A stretch of 38,909 nt of DNA, taken from positions 1 through 38,909 of the forward strand of contig JAHFQI010000012.1 in assembly GCA_023259355.1 (NCBI GenBank), given 5' to 3'. A model generated the notes under the pieces. The model had not been told where the DNA came from, made no database searches, and saw only the letters and a list, made by a program, of their open reading frames with translations. The position numbers were made by a program, and so were the translations under genes. Every line of letters starts with the position of its first letter. Position 1 is the first letter of the stretch. Of the stretch, positions 31,114 to 38,909 are shown piece after piece. The stretch comes from Comamonadaceae bacterium (lineage in GTDB: Bacteria; Pseudomonadota; Gammaproteobacteria; Burkholderiales; Burkholderiaceae_C).

Positions 31114-31242
31114 GACCTAGTAAATTTCGTAAAACTTGGTCGTTACCCGTTAAGCGAGACTCTATCGTAACTATTTGATTTGTCTAGATTAATAAAGATT
31201 TGTCTAGCCGTGGTTCGGCGTGGAAAACAGGCTAAAAACAAT

Positions 31243-31285
31243 CTTCTAAGCCGTAGGTCGGGGGTTCGAGTCCCTCCGGGGGCCA
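31243..31285 (+). repeat. attR: duplicated tRNA-Arg 3' end with a 2-bp deletion
   Basis: CTTCTAAGCCGTAGGTCGGGGGTTCGAGTCCCTCCGGG--GGCCA compared with attL. Confidence 0.9.
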
Positions 31286-31302
31286 AATCCCCCCGGCCCC
31301 AA

Positions 31303-33357
31303 TCACAGCAGGTAGCCGGCCACCCGCTGGATTTTCGCCTCCGCCTCCGCGTAGGCTTTCACTGAATGCAGTTGTCGTGCCGCAGCAATGTCCCCGGACA
31401 CGATCAAATCAGCATGTGTCATCGTCAACTGCGCGCCGGACACGCCTTGCGTCTCCTGCACACGCTTGCGGTAGGCCGCGAATTTCTCGGGCGCGCCGAC
31501 ATCGGCGTACATCAGGGCCACGGTCGTCAGCGCCTGCGCCTTCGCGGCACCCAGCTTGGCGTCGGCCGCGGCCTCCAGCCGGTCAATGGCGGCCTTGAAT
31601 TTTTCATGCCCGCTCACCTCTGGCGCCGCGGCCAGCCACCGCAGCAGGTTCGCCCGCGCTGTGACGGAGGCTTCCTTTTCGATCAGGTCGAGTGCCGCGC
31701 CCAGTCGAGACGGGATTTCGGCTCCGAGGCCTGCGACCGTCTTGCCACGCAGATCGAGTGCCATCAACCGGATCGCGGTCTCGTTGTTCGGCGCCTGGGC
31801 AACCAGCGCACCGATATCGGTCGAAAGCGCACGCACACGCGCCCAAGCCCCTTCGCTGGCTTTGGCCACGCTGTCAGCCAGCAGGGTCCGACCCAACGCC
31901 ACCAGGAACTCGCCACCTACCGCGTTTCGCTGTCCCACATCCGAGATATGGGTCAAAGAGTCTCGCGCCAGTTTCAGGAACGCCACGGACACCTCTGTCG
32001 GCAGGCCCGGGGACTCGCCGAGGATCGCGCCCACCCTGGCCAGCGCCAGCGTTCGGGCCGCAGGATCAGGTAGGGCGCTGGCATCGGTTCGCAAGGCGTC
32101 CACCAACGGGCGTCGACGGCCCTCCGGACTGGCCGCCACGCTCCAGGCCCGCACTTCGATATCGACCTGGTTCACCAGGGCCGCCAACTCCTTGTCCGCA
32201 GCGACGGCCGGCCCCGCACGCAGCGACTTGACCACTTCCCTGGCACGCGGCAGCTGCCCCATCTCGGCCAGGGCCCTTGCAAATTCGATGTCCAGCGCGA
32301 GCTTGTGCTGGGCCGGAAGAGGCGCGGCCGCCGAATCCGCCCCGCCTGATGTCCCGGCCACGGCCGAACCCGGCGCGGCTTTCATGTCGGCCGATCCGCC
32401 GGCACCCGGCGCCCCGCCAGCCCCTCCAGCACCCTGCCCGGTCTTGACGCCGACGGCGCCGGCCAGCGCCTGCGACGCCGCCACGGCCTGCTCCACCGTC
32501 AGCGTCTTGCCGCCGACGTGGCCCTGGCCTGCGGCCGCGACGAGCGAGTCTTCGGGCGCGGGCCCGCCGCCGTCGATATCAGCAGCATCACCGGGCGCGC
32601 CGGACGAAGGCGATCCCAGTTTTTCAAAGCTCTTTTCAATGTCGGGTGCGGCCGGCCCTTTCGGGACATTGGCCGCCGCCACGGTCGCGGACTGGCCGCC
32701 TTTCCATTGACCCACGCCAAACGCAGCCCCCAGCAACACCAGCACGCCTGCCGCCTTGGCCACACCGGCAAAACGCCCCAGGGCGCTCGGCTTGGCGTCG
32801 AGCCCGTATTCCTCCGCCAGCTCCCTGCGAATCTCATCACGCAAAGCCGCCTCGCGGGCTTCACGGTTTCGCTTCTCGCTGGCCTTGAGATCCTTGGCGC
32901 GCTGCAATTCAAGGCGCTCGCGCTCCTGTTCCAGCATCCGCTTGCGCATCAGGAACTCTTCAGAAACCTTGTCGACGAAAACGCCGCAGCTGGGGCACTG
33001 GCGCTCGGCGGTCAACTGGACTTTTTTCTCGCAAGCGGGACAGGCGTACTGCTCATCCACGCCCCCCTTGGACAAGCCCTCCAGCGCCAGCACGGGCGCG
33101 AGATCGACCTCCAGGCCGGCCTGGGTAAAGTCTCGCTTGGCCTTGTCGGCCTTGTCACGGGTCACTTCATGGCCGATCTTGACCTTGGGTGTTTTTTCGA
33201 GGACCTGAATCAGCTTCTCGATCTTGTCGACCGGGATAATGCCGTCGAGAATGGCCTTGTCCCTGATGACGGCGAGTTGGGCACCCGAGGGGACCCGAAC
33301 AAACACGTCGTAGCACGGGCCTTTTGTTTCCGGGTTTGCTTGCTGCTCTGTATCCAT
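31303..33357 (-). CDS. Large membrane-anchored zinc-ribbon protein of unknown function
   Basis: 684 aa; CPAC/CPSC zinc-ribbon pair (YACPACEKKVQLTAERQCPSCGVFVDKV), charged coiled segment, single TM (AAGVLVLLGAAFGVGQW), Ala/Gly-rich linker, helical C-terminus. Confidence 0.8.
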   Translation of the reverse strand: MDTEQQANPETKGPCYDVFVRVPSGAQLAVIRDKAILDGIIPVDKIEKLIQVLEKTPKVKIGHEVTRDKADKAKRDFTQAGLEVDLAPVLALEGLSKGGVDEQYACPACEKKVQLTAERQCPSCGVFVDKVSEEFLMRKRMLEQERERLELQRAKDLKASEKRNREAREAALRDEIRRELAEEYGLDAKPSALGRFAGVAKAAGVLVLLGAAFGVGQWKGGQSATVAAANVPKGPAAPDIEKSFEKLGSPSSGAPGDAADIDGGGPAPEDSLVAAAGQGHVGGKTLTVEQAVAASQALAGAVGVKTGQGAGGAGGAPGAGGSADMKAAPGSAVAGTSGGADSAAAPLPAQHKLALDIEFARALAEMGQLPRAREVVKSLRAGPAVAADKELAALVNQVDIEVRAWSVAASPEGRRRPLVDALRTDASALPDPAARTLALARVGAILGESPGLPTEVSVAFLKLARDSLTHISDVGQRNAVGGEFLVALGRTLLADSVAKASEGAWARVRALSTDIGALVAQAPNNETAIRLMALDLRGKTVAGLGAEIPSRLGAALDLIEKEASVTARANLLRWLAAAPEVSGHEKFKAAIDRLEAAADAKLGAAKAQALTTVALMYADVGAPEKFAAYRKRVQETQGVSGAQLTMTHADLIVSGDIAAARQLHSVKAYAEAEAKIQRVAGYLL

Positions 33358-33470
33358 GACTGGGCACCGCTGTAGATGTGAAAAGTTGTGGCAACTGTAT
33401 CAAAACCCTTGTTGCAAAAACCGGTTTGCGCCGTCCGCAGCGACAGGCATCCCGTCGCCGCCATCCATCC

Positions 33471-35345
33471 ATGCCGCCAGATCGCCCTGACACCGTCCTT
33501 GACCCCGATCGCCGCCTTGTCCTGAAACAATCGGGCGTCGCGGCCATCGCCGCCCTGCTGGGCCAGAGCGGCGCCGCAAGGGCGGCCATTTCAGCGGCCC
33601 CGATGGGTTTCACCGCGGTGCCGGCTTCGCTGCGCGACGCCGTCGTGGTCCCGCCGGAGTACGAATACCGGGTGCTCTACCGCTGGGGCGATCCGACCGG
33701 CATCGCCGGCAACATGCCGGAATTCAGACCGGACGCGTCCAACACCGCGGACGAGCAGGCCGCGCAGGCCGGCATGCACCACGACGGCATGCATTTCTTT
33801 CCGCTGGGCACCGACGGAAGGCGGGCCTTGCTCGTGTTGAACCACGAATACACCGACGAGCAATTGCTGCACCCCCACGGCAGCAAGCCCCTCACATTGG
33901 AAAAGGTGCGCAAATCCCAGCAGGCCATGGGCGTGTCCGTGATCGAGATCCAGCGCACCTCCACCGGCTGGCAGCAGGTGTTGCCGTCACCTTACGCGCG
34001 CCGCATCCACGGCAACACGCCGATGCGCGTGGGCGGCCCCGCTGCGGGCTCACCCCTCATGAAAACCACGGCGGACCCCGCCGGCCAGCGGGTGCTGGGC
34101 ACTTTCGCCAACTGCGCCATGGGCGTCACGCCGTGGGGCACCTACCTGACCTGCGAGGAAAATTTTCAAGGCTACTTTGGTGGGCCCTCCGACCCGGCTT
34201 TTCGCGCCGACACGGCCTCCCGGCGCTATGGCACCGTGCCCGGTGGACAGTGGGTGGACTGGTTTCGCCTGGACGAGCGATTCGACGTGTCCAGACACCC
34301 CAACGAGCCGAACCGCTTCGGCTGGGTGATCGAAATCGACCCGATGGACCCGAACTCCACCCCCGTCAAACGCACGGCGCTGGGCCGCAAGCGGACCGAA
34401 AGCGCCACCTGCACGCTCACGCGCGATGGCCGCGTGGCGGTGTACATGGGTGACGACGGCGCATTCGAATACATCTACAAGTTCGTCAGCCGCGACCGCG
34501 TGAACCCCGGCGGCCTCGCCGCCAACCGGGATCTGCTCGATCACGGCACCCTCTATGTCGCGCGTTTTGATCCGAACGGGCAAGGCGCCTGGCTCGAACT
34601 GCGCCACGGCGAGGGCGGCCTGACGCCTGAGAAAGGCTTCGCCGCCCCCGCCGAGGTGGTGATCAAGGCGCGCCTGGCCGCCGACGCCGTGGGCGCCACG
34701 CCCATGGACCGCCCCGAGTGGATCGCCGTGCACCCCCAGAGCGGCGAGGTGTTCGTCACGCTGACCCACAACAGCCAGCGCGGCGCCCCCAGCCGGCCCG
34801 CCGCGGACGCCGCCAACCCGCGTGCGGGCAACCTGGGTGGCCACATCGTGCGGTGGCGGGAAGCCGGCGCCGACGCGGCAGCCACCACCTTCGCCTGGAG
34901 CCACTTCGTGCTTGCCGGCGACCCGACGCTACCCGGCGCCGCCACGCATTACCCCAGCACGCCTGCCGACCCGTTCGGCGCGCCCGATGGCCTGCATTTC
35001 GACAGCGGCGGCCTGTTGTGGATCCAGACCGACATGAGCGGCCAGGCCATCGGCAAAGGCGCCTACGCGAACCTCGGCAACAACGCGCTGCTCTGCGCCA
35101 ACCCGTCCACAGGGCAGATCAAGCGCTTTCTGACGGGGCCCCGGGGCTGCGAGATCACCGGCTGCGTGGTCACCCCCGACCGCACCAGCCTGTTCGTCAA
35201 CATCCAGCATCCGGGCGAGACCCGGGACGACGGCAGCGGCAGCCCCAACAGCGCCTGGCCCGATGGCACGACACCCGGATCGGCCCGGCCGCGCTCAGCG
35301 ACCGTGGTGGTCTGGCGGCGCGATGGCAAAGTGGTTGGAAGCTGA
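33471..35345 (+). CDS. PhoX-like (DUF839) phosphatase family protein
   Basis: TFANCAMGVTPWGTYLTCEENFQGYFG, HPNEPNRFGWVIEIDPMDPNSTPVKRTALGRKRTESATC, VYMGDDGAFEYIYKFV. Confidence 0.9.
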   Translation: MPPDRPDTVLDPDRRLVLKQSGVAAIAALLGQSGAARAAISAAPMGFTAVPASLRDAVVVPPEYEYRVLYRWGDPTGIAGNMPEFRPDASNTADEQAAQAGMHHDGMHFFPLGTDGRRALLVLNHEYTDEQLLHPHGSKPLTLEKVRKSQQAMGVSVIEIQRTSTGWQQVLPSPYARRIHGNTPMRVGGPAAGSPLMKTTADPAGQRVLGTFANCAMGVTPWGTYLTCEENFQGYFGGPSDPAFRADTASRRYGTVPGGQWVDWFRLDERFDVSRHPNEPNRFGWVIEIDPMDPNSTPVKRTALGRKRTESATCTLTRDGRVAVYMGDDGAFEYIYKFVSRDRVNPGGLAANRDLLDHGTLYVARFDPNGQGAWLELRHGEGGLTPEKGFAAPAEVVIKARLAADAVGATPMDRPEWIAVHPQSGEVFVTLTHNSQRGAPSRPAADAANPRAGNLGGHIVRWREAGADAAATTFAWSHFVLAGDPTLPGAATHYPSTPADPFGAPDGLHFDSGGLLWIQTDMSGQAIGKGAYANLGNNALLCANPSTGQIKRFLTGPRGCEITGCVVTPDRTSLFVNIQHPGETRDDGSGSPNSAWPDGTTPGSARPRSATVVVWRRDGKVVGS

Positions 35346-35414
35346 AAGATTTGCAATATACTTCATGAAAAATAACAAAAAGCAATTTAATGCACAAACT
35401 GGAGACACTCAGCA

Positions 35415-35873
35415 ATGAAGCTCAAGATTCTGGTCGGGACCGTGACCAGCACCGCCGAATACGTGGCGCAAGCCATCCAGATGGATTGCGCCGATCTGGT
35501 CGATGACATCGAAATCCAGTTGATGGACGGACTGGACATCACCGCGTTCGACGATGACGCGCTGTTTCTCATCTGCACCTCCACCTATGGCGCGGGCGAC
35601 GTGCCCGACAACGCCCAGCGGCTGTACGACGCGCTCGACATGACGCCCAAATTCCTTGGCCACGTGCGCTACGGCGTCATCGCGCTGGGGGACATGGGCA
35701 GCCACGCAGCCACCTTCTGCGCCGCCGGCAAGCGGTTCGACGAACGCCTGCAGGGTCTGGGCGCCAGGCGCGTGGGCGAGATCTGGTGCCACGACGCGAG
35801 CGATGGCTCGGTCCCGGAAGCCGATGGCGTGGCCTGGTGCCGCGACTGGCTGGCGCTGGCCGCAGCGGCCTGA
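35415..35873 (+). CDS. Small flavodoxin-domain protein (MioC-like)
   Basis: MKLKILVGTVTSTAEYVAQAIQ...LFLICTSTYGAGDVPDNAQRLYDAL...YGVIALGDMGSHAATFCAAGKRFDERL. Confidence 0.88.
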   Translation: MKLKILVGTVTSTAEYVAQAIQMDCADLVDDIEIQLMDGLDITAFDDDALFLICTSTYGAGDVPDNAQRLYDALDMTPKFLGHVRYGVIALGDMGSHAATFCAAGKRFDERLQGLGARRVGEIWCHDASDGSVPEADGVAWCRDWLALAAAA

Positions 35874-35959
35874 TGCCCAAGGCGTTCGGGTTAGCCATAT
35901 CACGACCCGCCATCGAGTTCCTGTAAATTGCTTTAAGCCTAAACAAAGAGGAGACTTTC

Positions 35960-37150
35960 ATGCCCAGTTCACGCCGTCTTGTCCTGTCCCGCAGCGCCGC
36001 CCTGATCGGCGCCGCCTCCACAGGGCTCTTGCTGCCCGAGATCGTGCGCGCCCAGGGCGCCAAGATCCGCGTCGGACTGATGCTGCCCTACACCGGCACC
36101 TTTGCCCAACTGGGCGTGGCCATTGAAAACGGCGTGCGCATGGCCATCAACGAGCAGGGCGGCAAGCTCGGCGGCCGCGAGATCGAATGGTTCAAGGTCG
36201 ATGACGAATCCGACCCCTCCAAGGGCGTCGAGAACGCCAGCAAGCTGGTGCAGCGCGACAAGGTGGATGTGCTGATCGGCACGGTGCACTCGGGCGTGCA
36301 GATGGGCATCCAGAAAGTGGCGCGCGATTCGGGCGTCCTGAGCCTGATTCCCAATGCCGGGGTCCATGCCGCCACGCGCGCTCTTTGTGCGCCCAACGTG
36401 TTCCGTACCAGCTTCACCAACAGCCAGCCCACGCTGGCGCTGGGAAAGGCCATGATGGACCGAGGCCACAAGAAGGCCGTCTGGATCACCTGGAAGTACG
36501 CCGCGGGCGACGAGGCCTTCGAAGGCTTCAAGGAAAGCTACACCAAGGCCGGCGGCACCATCATCAAGGAACTCGGCCTGCCTTTCCCCAACGTGGAATT
36601 CCAGTCGCTGCTGACCGAGATCGCCGCCCTCAAGCCCGACGCGGTGGCCTGTTTCTTTGCCGGCGGCGGCGCGGCCAAGTTCATGCGTGACTACGCGGCC
36701 GCGGGCCTCAAGGGCAAGATTCCCCTGTACGGCTCGGGCTTCCTGACCGAAGGCGTGCTCGACGCCGCCGGCCCGGCCGCCGACGGCGTGATCACCACCA
36801 TGCACTACAGCGATTCGCTGGACACGCCGCGCAACAAGAAATTCCGGCTGGACTACGCCAAGGCCTTCAAGGCGCAACCCGACGTGTACGCGGTGCAGGG
36901 CTACGACACCGGCCTGCTGCTGGTCCAGGGTGCCAACGCCGTCAAGGGCGACCTCGGCGCCAAACCGGCGCTGTACAAGGCCATGGAAGGCGCCGTCATC
37001 GACAGCCCGCGCGGCAAATGGACCATGAGCAAGGCGCACAACCCGGTGCAGGACATGTACCTGCGCGTGGTCGAGAACAAGGAGAACAAGGTGCTTGGCG
37101 TGGCCGCCAAGGCGCTGTCGGATTCAGGGGCCGGCTGCAAGATGGGCTGA
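35960..37150 (+). CDS. ABC transporter substrate-binding protein, branched-chain amino acid/amide (Liv) family
   Basis: KIRVGLMLPYTGTFAQLGVAIENGVRMAINEQGGKLGGREIEWFKVDDESDPSKGVENASKLVQRDKVDVLIGTVHSGVQ. Confidence 0.93.
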   Translation: MPSSRRLVLSRSAALIGAASTGLLLPEIVRAQGAKIRVGLMLPYTGTFAQLGVAIENGVRMAINEQGGKLGGREIEWFKVDDESDPSKGVENASKLVQRDKVDVLIGTVHSGVQMGIQKVARDSGVLSLIPNAGVHAATRALCAPNVFRTSFTNSQPTLALGKAMMDRGHKKAVWITWKYAAGDEAFEGFKESYTKAGGTIIKELGLPFPNVEFQSLLTEIAALKPDAVACFFAGGGAAKFMRDYAAAGLKGKIPLYGSGFLTEGVLDAAGPAADGVITTMHYSDSLDTPRNKKFRLDYAKAFKAQPDVYAVQGYDTGLLLVQGANAVKGDLGAKPALYKAMEGAVIDSPRGKWTMSKAHNPVQDMYLRVVENKENKVLGVAAKALSDSGAGCKMG

Positions 37151-37186
37151 AGCCCGCCTGCTGTCCAACCCCACCTTTTGTGCCCT

Positions 37187-37215
37187 CAAACGGCGGACAT
37201 CCTCCGCCGTTTTTC
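37187..37215 (+). terminator. Stem-loop/terminator between the binding-protein and permease genes
   Basis: AAACGGCGGACATCCTCCGCCGTTTTT. Confidence 0.65.
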
Positions 37216-37228
37216 ATGCCCTCCTCCC

Positions 37229-38092
37229 ATGGATTTCGCCAATTTCCTCATCCAGGTCCTGAACGGCGTGCAGTACGGCCTGCTGCTGTTCATGCTGGCC
37301 GCCGGCCTGACGCTGATCTTCGGCATCATGGGCGTGGTCAACCTCGCGCATGGCAGCTTTTACATGCTGGGGGCCTATCTCGCGTATTCGCTGTCCGGCC
37401 TGCTGGGCAGCCTGACGCTGGCCATCCTGGTCGGCGCGCTGCTCTCGGTGCTGTTCGGCCTGGCGCTCGAATGGCTGCTGTTTCGCCACTTCTACCAGCG
37501 CGACCACCTCGATCAGGTGCTGCTGACCTTCGGCCTGATCTACATCTTCGAAGAGCTTCGCTCCATCCTCTGGGGCGACGACGTGCACGGCGTCCCGATT
37601 CCCGATCTGCTGGCCGCCTCCATTCCGCTGACCGAGACGCTCTCCTACCCCGTCTACCGACTGTTCATGTCGGGCGTCTGCGTGGCGCTGGCGATCGGGC
37701 TGTACCTGTTGATTTCCAAGACGCGTCTGGGCATGAAAATCCGCGCCGGCGCATTCAACCGCGACATGACCGAATCGCTGGGCATCAACATCAAGCTGAT
37801 CCACGCCATCGTCTTTGCGCTCGGCGTGGGCCTGGCCACCGTGGCCGGCATGATCGCCGCGCCGATTTCCAGCGTCTACCCCAACATGGGCTCGCAGGTG
37901 CTGATCATGTGTTTCGTGGTCGTGGTGATCGGCGGCATCGGCTCGGTGCGCGGCGCGCTGATCTCGGCCCTGCTGGTCGGCCTGGTCGACACCTTCGGCA
38001 AGGTGCTGCTGCCTCAGGTCTCGGGCATGCTGGTCTACATGCTGATGGCGGCCGTGCTGCTGTGGAAGCCTGAAGGCCTGTTCAAGCAATAA
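37229..38092 (+). CDS. Branched-chain amino acid ABC transporter permease (LivH family)
   Basis: MDFANFLIQVLNGVQYGLLLFMLAAGLTLIFGIMGVVNLAHGSFYMLGAYLAY. Confidence 0.94.
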   Translation: MDFANFLIQVLNGVQYGLLLFMLAAGLTLIFGIMGVVNLAHGSFYMLGAYLAYSLSGLLGSLTLAILVGALLSVLFGLALEWLLFRHFYQRDHLDQVLLTFGLIYIFEELRSILWGDDVHGVPIPDLLAASIPLTETLSYPVYRLFMSGVCVALAIGLYLLISKTRLGMKIRAGAFNRDMTESLGINIKLIHAIVFALGVGLATVAGMIAAPISSVYPNMGSQVLIMCFVVVVIGGIGSVRGALISALLVGLVDTFGKVLLPQVSGMLVYMLMAAVLLWKPEGLFKQ

Positions 38093-38099
38093 GCATATG

Positions 38100-38178
38100 A
38101 CCCCCACGCTCGTCACTTCGTGTATTTCGCTGCCCCCCGAGGGGGCGTTCGTCGCCTTGGGGCGGCCCGGCGGCACCT
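38100..38178 (+). repeat. Interspersed intergenic repeat, copy 2
   Basis: CCCCCACGCTCGTCACTTCGTGTATTTCGCTGCCCCCCGAGGGGGCGTTCGTCGCCTTGGGGCGGCCCGGCGGCACC; compare 20734-20812. Confidence 0.7.
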
Positions 38179-38191
38179 CAGTATCCCCATC

Positions 38192-38909
38192 ATGAGCAGT
38201 CCCAAAGCCAATCTTGAAACCCTGCCGCGCAGCATCCAGTTCGTTCTGGTGCTGGGCGCCGCGGCACTCGCCGCCTTCCCCTTCGTGGGCACCGACTTCT
38301 ACACCCAGATGGTCACGCGGATGATGATCCTCGGCATCTTCGCCATGAGCTTGGACCTGCTGCAGGGCGTGACCGGCCTGGTGTCGCTGGGCCATGCGGC
38401 CTACTTCGGCCTGGCCGGCTACGCGCTGGCCTTCCTCACGCCGCAGGGCGAAGCCGTGAGCCTGTGGTGGACGTTGCCCCTGGCCGTGCTGGCGGCCGGC
38501 GCGGCGGCGCTGGTCATCGGCTTCTTCGTGGTGCGCACGCACGGCATCTACTTCATCATGGTGACGATGGCGTTCGCCCAGATGGTGTTCTACGTGTTCT
38601 TCGACAACAAGGCGCTGGGCGGTTCGGATGGCATCTACATCAACTTCAAGCCCGACGCCACGTTGTTCGACCTGGAGAACAAGCGCGTTTTCTATTACTT
38701 CACGCTGGCCTGCCTGATCGCCACCTATGCGTTCCTGCGCCGCCTGCTCTGGAGCCCGTTCGGCCGCGCGCTGTCGGGCATCCGCGTGAATGAGCACCGC
38801 ATGCGGGCCATGGGCTTCGGCACCTTCGGCTACAAGCTCGCGGCCTTCACGCTGGCGGGCGCGCTGGCGGGGCTGGCGGGCTACCTGTGGGGCGCGCAGA
38901 CCGGTTACG
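38192..38909 (+). CDS. Branched-chain amino acid ABC transporter permease (LivM family), 3' end outside the window
   Basis: MSSPKANLETLPRSIQFVLVLGAAALAAFPFVGTDFYTQMVTRMMILGIFAMSLDLLQGVTGLVSLGHAAYFGLAGYALAFL; frame open to the window end. Confidence 0.93.
   Translation, partial: MSSPKANLETLPRSIQFVLVLGAAALAAFPFVGTDFYTQMVTRMMILGIFAMSLDLLQGVTGLVSLGHAAYFGLAGYALAFLTPQGEAVSLWWTLPLAVLAAGAAALVIGFFVVRTHGIYFIMVTMAFAQMVFYVFFDNKALGGSDGIYINFKPDATLFDLENKRVFYYFTLACLIATYAFLRRLLWSPFGRALSGIRVNEHRMRAMGFGTFGYKLAAFTLAGALAGLAGYLWGAQTGY

Larger units (their letters stand above)
21751..31285. mobile_element. tRNA-Arg-integrated element of about 9.5 kb, satellite/P4-like, encoding a capsid protease-MCP fusion
   Basis: 38-bp perfect direct repeat (21751-21788 = 31243-31280) at both ends, tyrosine integrase, AlpA-like HTH, toprim/primase-like, DUF3987 and phage capsid genes inside; host-like genes outside. 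Confidence 0.9.

Noticed and set aside
31243-31285. Second tRNA-Arg gene
   Set aside because: Only the 3' portion is present, with a damaged acceptor strand; this is attR, not a functional tRNA.
37214-38797. 527-aa minus-strand ORF
   Set aside because: Gln/His/Ala-rich shadow of the Liv permease genes and the intergenic repeat.

Overview
Chromosomal window from a high-GC betaproteobacterium, probably Burkholderiales/Comamonadaceae (inferred from gene content and order, not searched). The host backbone carries clpA(partial)-clpS, icd, DUF192, sodB, xseA, exbB-exbD-lpxK-trm112-like-kdsB-adk, an asparaginase divergent from lexA, acyl-CoA metabolism genes with a Crp/Fnr regulator, a GST, tRNA-Pro(TGG), tRNA-Arg(TCT), a PhoX-like protein, a small flavodoxin and a Liv-type ABC transporter. 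About 9.5 kb (21751-31285) is an integrative element inserted in the 3' end of tRNA-Arg(TCT). It is bounded by a 38-bp perfect direct repeat, extended to about 45/43 bp with a 2-bp deletion at the right end. All its convincing genes are on the minus strand: tyrosine integrase, two unknown cargo ORFs, AlpA-like HTH, a small unknown ORF, toprim/primase-like protein, DUF3987-type ATPase split by an in-frame amber codon, two small ORFs, and a single-polypeptide ClpP-like prohead protease/major capsid fusion. No portal, terminase or tail gene is visible. I read it as a minimal capsid-encoding, P4/satellite-like element. Further repeats support this: paired GGGTAAC sites at both ends, a two-arm 9-bp iteron array with a second copy near attL, and a 12-mer shared upstream of int and alpA.
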